Shown here in pieces: positions 14,127-16,340 of a stretch of 16,340 nucleotides of DNA (within the stretch, counting starts at the first letter, position 1; each line of letters begins with the position of its first letter). Where the stretch lies: NCBI GenBank assembly GCA_026398285.1, contig JAPLTI010000251.1, positions 1 to 16,340 on the forward strand. The letters are read 5' to 3'. The translations under genes and the position numbers were made by a program. Under the pieces are notes generated by a model. It had not been told where the DNA came from and did no database searches. It saw only the letters and a list, made by a program, of their open reading frames with translations. The DNA comes from Verrucomicrobiota bacterium (GTDB lineage Bacteria > Verrucomicrobiota > Verrucomicrobiia > Chthoniobacterales > Terrimicrobiaceae).

Positions 14127-15230
14127 ATGAAAACCGCCCGTCCATTTCGCCACTCCGCTTCCATACTCGTTTTTTCTTTCTACCTACTTCTTCCTTACTT
14201 CTCCACGGCTTCTGCCGTGGACGATCCTTTCAAAAAACTCGCCAACAACCTCGCGGCGGAGTCGCCCGCCGGGCCGGTCAACATCGCCGTCGGCAGCTTC
14301 AACTATGAGAACACCGACCTCCAGTCGCCGTTCTCCTCCATGCTCCGCGACGAGTTGGAGATCGCACTCGGTGAATCCGGGAAATTCAAGGTCGTGACCC
14401 GCGACCGCTTGGCCGATCTCCAGATGGAAGGCAAATTCCAAGGCAAAGGCATTCTGGAGCCAGGAACTGGCGTTGAAAAAGTCACCATCGAAGGCGTGAA
14501 GGGCATCATCCGTGGGCGCTTCTACGCCAGTGGCGACGAGGTCACCGTCTATGCCGAGTTGGCATGGCTTGAAGGCGGCGAGGTCAAGAAAGCCCGCATC
14601 GCCATCCCGGCTTCCCAAGTGCGTGCAAAAATCTGGCCAGATCCAGCCGATGCAGCAGCCAAGCCCATCGATGGCGTCATCAATCCCCAGAATGTCGAGC
14701 AAAGCCTCGCCAATGTGCAGGAGATCGCCAAAGACCGTCTCGCCAAAGTGCCGAGGGATTTTCCCATCGAGATTTTTACCGTGGACGGTCGCCGGGCCTA
14801 TCCTGAAAAAGAAACCGTCTCCTTCCGCGTGCGCAGCGCGCGCGAGTGCCACATCGCCGTTCTCTGCCACCAGAGCGACGGCACCACCGTCGTCCTCTTT
14901 CCAAACCGCTTCTCAAGAAACACCCTCATTCCTGCCAATAAAGCCATCGACATCCCAGGCACCCACAAGAGCGGATTCGAGATCGAGATCGGCCCGCCCT
15001 ACGGCTCCGATGTCGTCGAAGTCATCGCCTGCACTCAACCCAGCGAACTCCACAAGGCGCTATCCAAATACGCCTCCGAAACAAACGCCCCCGCTCCCTT
15101 CCAAGTCCTCACCCGAGGCATGGCCGTGAAAGGCATCGACTCCGCCCTCGCCGCTGCCAAGGTCGGCTCCACCGCCGCCCTGCTATGGTCCCAAGACTCC
15201 ATCGTCATCAGCACCTTCCCGAAGCCATAA
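14127..15230 (+). CDS. Secreted FlgO/CsgG-like protein with DUF4384 domain
   Basis: This is a 367-residue exported protein. The signal peptide is residues 1-30 with a hydrophobic core ILVFSFYLLLPYFS and cleavage after ASA. Residues about 36-165 form a FlgO/CsgG-like alpha-beta domain, with NIAVGSFNYENTDLQSPFSS, LRDELEIAL and FKVVTRDRL, of the kind found in outer-membrane-associated assembly factors. Residues about 213-305 match DUF4384: IEIFTVDGRRAYPEKETVSF, then CHIAVLCHQSDGTTVVLFPN. DUF4384 domains occur in envelope and surface-stress proteins; their biochemical role is unknown to me. There is no lipobox. The gene is preceded by the LPP20-like gene (42 bases), fitting an LPP20-CsgG-DUF4384 envelope module. 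Part of the signal peptide is encoded by a repeat array. Confidence 0.8.
   Translation: MKTARPFRHSASILVFSFYLLLPYFSTASAVDDPFKKLANNLAAESPAGPVNIAVGSFNYENTDLQSPFSSMLRDELEIALGESGKFKVVTRDRLADLQMEGKFQGKGILEPGTGVEKVTIEGVKGIIRGRFYASGDEVTVYAELAWLEGGEVKKARIAIPASQVRAKIWPDPADAAAKPIDGVINPQNVEQSLANVQEIAKDRLAKVPRDFPIEIFTVDGRRAYPEKETVSFRVRSARECHIAVLCHQSDGTTVVLFPNRFSRNTLIPANKAIDIPGTHKSGFEIEIGPPYGSDVVEVIACTQPSELHKALSKYASETNAPAPFQVLTRGMAVKGIDSALAAAKVGSTAALLWSQDSIVISTFPKP
14176..14200 (-). repeat. Degenerate heptamer array, inverted, inside the signal-peptide codons
   Basis: Read on the minus strand this stretch gives AAGTAAG, a four-base GAAG, AAGTAGG and TAGAAAG, which are variants of the AAGTNNG unit at 14088-14115 in opposite orientation. 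It encodes the hydrophobic core of the signal peptide of the DUF4384 protein. With the upstream array it can pair in RNA around the start codon. Confidence 0.5.
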
Positions 15231-15232
15231 AA

Positions 15233-15264
15233 ACTTCTTCCTCCCTACATTTTCCTTCTAACTT
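15233..15264 (-). repeat. Degenerate heptamer array between the DUF4384 and Bro-N genes
   Basis: The 42-base gap before the Bro-N gene reads on the minus strand as 7-base steps AAGTTAG, AAGGAAA, ATGTAGG, GAGGAAG and AAGT. The units are worn versions of the AAGTNNG heptamer. The tract is almost pure pyrimidine on the plus strand, and no promoter or terminator is visible in it. Confidence 0.45.
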
Positions 15265-15272
15265 TCGCCGCC

Positions 15273-16058
15273 ATGTCCTCCATCATTCTCTTTGAAGAAA
15301 AAACCGTCCGCCGCGCTTGGGATGCCGAGAATCAGAAATGGCTCTTCGCCATTGTTGATGTCTTGGCAATTCTCACGGGAAGCACCAATCCCGCCGTTTA
15401 TTGGAGAGTCTTGAAAAAGCGCCTTCGAGCAGAGGGCAACCAAACCGTTACAAATTGTAACGGTTTCAAAATGACATCCGCCGACGGCAAGCAACGCCTC
15501 ACCGATGTCGCTGATACTGAGCAACTCTTCCGCCTCATCCAGTCCGTTCCTTCACCCAAAGCAGAACCATTCAAACTCTGGCTCGCCCAAGTCGGATATG
15601 AACGCCTTGAGGAAATCGAAAACCCCGAACTCGCAGCCCGCCGGATGCGCCAGATTTACGAGCAGAAAGGCTACTCTGAGGAATGGATCGAAAAACGCCT
15701 TCGCGGCATCGCCGTCCGTGACGAACTTACCGACGAGTGGAAAAAACGCGGCGTCAAAGAATCCCGCGAATTTGCCATTCTCACCGCCGAGATCAGCAAG
15801 GCCACCTTCGGCATGACACCCTCCGAATACAAAGCCTTCAAATCCCTATCCAATCCAGGTGAGAACCTCCGCGACCACATGACGGATTTGGAACTCATCT
15901 TCACCATGCTCGGCGAAGCCTCCACCACTGAAATCGCCAAGAAACAGGACACCCAAGGCTTTCACCAAAACAAAAAAGCCGCAACCGCAGGTGGCGCCAT
16001 CGCTGGAAACGCGCGCCGGGAACTCGAAACCGCACGCCGCATGGCGAGGACGTCGTGA
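15273..16058 (+). CDS. Bro-N domain (DinD-like) protein with foreign 3' end
   Basis: This 261-residue protein opens with a Bro-N domain (about 1-115): IILFEEKTVRRAWDAENQKW, FAIVDVLAILTGS, then RLTDVADTEQLFRLIQSVPS. Bro-N domains come from phage antirepressors and bind DNA; chromosomal copies include DNA-damage-inducible proteins. The second half (about 118-250), with LAARRMRQIYEQKGYSEEWI and FGMTPSEYKAFK, is the DinD-type C-terminal region and ends in GGAIAGNARRELET. In relatives I remember, this point is followed by a short conserved tail. Here the last residues ARRMARTS are encoded by sequence that, in another frame, belongs to a peroxiredoxin (from 16040). The native end is therefore probably lost. 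The start is the ATG at 15273 after a pyrimidine-rich gap. Confidence 0.78.
   Translation: MSSIILFEEKTVRRAWDAENQKWLFAIVDVLAILTGSTNPAVYWRVLKKRLRAEGNQTVTNCNGFKMTSADGKQRLTDVADTEQLFRLIQSVPSPKAEPFKLWLAQVGYERLEEIENPELAARRMRQIYEQKGYSEEWIEKRLRGIAVRDELTDEWKKRGVKESREFAILTAEISKATFGMTPSEYKAFKSLSNPGENLRDHMTDLELIFTMLGEASTTEIAKKQDTQGFHQNKKAATAGGAIAGNARRELETARRMARTS
15442..15466. promoter_or_regulatory. Perfect 25-base palindrome inside the Bro-N gene
   Basis: AAACCGTTACAA, a central A, and TTGTAACGGTTT form 12-base arms without a mismatch. The site is within codons for QTVTNCNGF in the Bro-N domain. It could be an operator bound by the protein itself or by another regulator, or form an RNA hairpin. An arm length of 12 is unlikely by chance at a given place. 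Function is inference. Confidence 0.6.
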
Positions 16059-16162
16059 TCGTTCCGTCCATCCAGGATCCCGCAGTGATCGCGGCGAAGT
16101 TTCCGAAGGGCTACACGGCCGTCAAGCCGTACCTGCGCCTGACGCCCCAGCCCAATCGCTGA
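16040..16162 (+). pseudogene. C-terminal fragment of a 1-Cys (Prx6-type) peroxiredoxin
   Basis: From 16040 a frame different from the Bro-N gene reads HGEDVVIVPSIQ, then FPKGYTAVKPYLRLTPQPNR and a TGA stop. This is the characteristic C-terminus of bacterial Prx6-type peroxiredoxins, which reduce peroxides. Only about 40 of the usual 210 or so residues are present; the N-terminal thioredoxin-fold domain with the active cysteine is absent. Two more codons before it (TP) also fit the family, where I would expect about four residues such as xNWK in between. The fragment has no start codon and cannot be functional alone. It marks a junction of unrelated DNA, biological or an assembly artefact. Confidence 0.8.
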
Positions 16163-16340
16163 TCGACGCTGCATCCGCGGGCCCAACGGATGGCCCCCCC
16201 GGCGTCGACCCTCCCTCAACACCACTCCTACGCAGACCCAGGCTCCGAGCCTGACGCTCGCGCACTCCACTGCGCCGCCCTTGGCAGTGCGTTGGCGGCT
16301 CCGGGCCTGGCCGCTGGCAGACCTACTGGGAATCGCACCC
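16163..16340. other. GC-rich terminal stretch without a recognisable gene
   Basis: No open frame here resembles a known protein. It contains a run of seven C at 16194-16200 and a perfect hairpin CAGGCTC-C-GAGCCTG at 16239-16253, without a T run, which may be a weak stop signal after the peroxiredoxin fragment. It probably belongs to the same source as that fragment rather than to the DNA left of 16040. Confidence 0.4.

Noticed and set aside
16315..16340. Possible 3' end of a tRNA on the minus strand (CCCAG, seven bases, then GCCA)
   Set aside because: The T loop would read TGCGATT instead of TTC-type, the acceptor would begin with A, and the rest lies outside the window. There is not enough to support a tRNA.
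1..16340. CRISPR arrays, complete insertion sequences, rRNA genes
   Set aside because: No regularly spaced direct repeats, transposase genes with terminal repeats, or rRNA-like sequence were found on reading both strands.

Overview
The window looks like part of a bacterial chromosome with moderately high GC. It is most consistent with the Verrucomicrobiota: a rhamnose gene set with a RhaEW-type aldolase/dehydrogenase and a DeoR-type regulator, lutABC, secreted FlgO/CsgG-like + DUF4384 and transglutaminase-like proteins, and few Shine-Dalgarno sites. This placement is inferred from gene content and family memory; no search was run.

Left part (1-4502), all minus strand. A truncated XRE/HipB-like regulator sits at the window edge behind an AT-rich stretch holding a perfect palindrome. 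Upstream of it is a tightly packed five-gene array, in transcription order: an MsbA-like ABC exporter, a GNAT-like acetyltransferase (1-base overlap), a hicBA toxin-antitoxin pair 9 bases later, and a histone-deacetylase-fold hydrolase. A strong hairpin terminator at 4564-4595 separates this array from the next block.

Middle (4618-13605): an L-rhamnose degradation locus. Minus-strand rhaE and rhaW face away from a plus-strand series deoR-rhaB-lutA-lutB-lutC-transglutaminase-like gene, in which every junction overlaps. The inferred pathway is: RhaB phosphorylates L-rhamnulose; RhaE cleaves the product to dihydroxyacetone phosphate and L-lactaldehyde; RhaW oxidises lactaldehyde to L-lactate; LutABC oxidises lactate to pyruvate. 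Rhamnose isomerase and a transporter are not in the window. RhaE and RhaW, normally one fused protein, are split here, with a frame change and an apparently missing linker.

Right part (13606-16340). A structured intergenic region of about 220 bases leads to a small secreted LPP20-like protein that looks truncated, a secreted FlgO/CsgG-like + DUF4384 protein, and a Bro-N (DinD-like) gene. Three arrays of degenerate 7-base repeats lie in and between these genes. The Bro-N gene holds a perfect 25-base palindrome inside its coding sequence. Its 3' end is replaced from about 16040 by the last 40 codons of a 1-Cys peroxiredoxin, followed by GC-rich DNA with no recognisable gene. This is either a recombination junction or a chimeric contig end.
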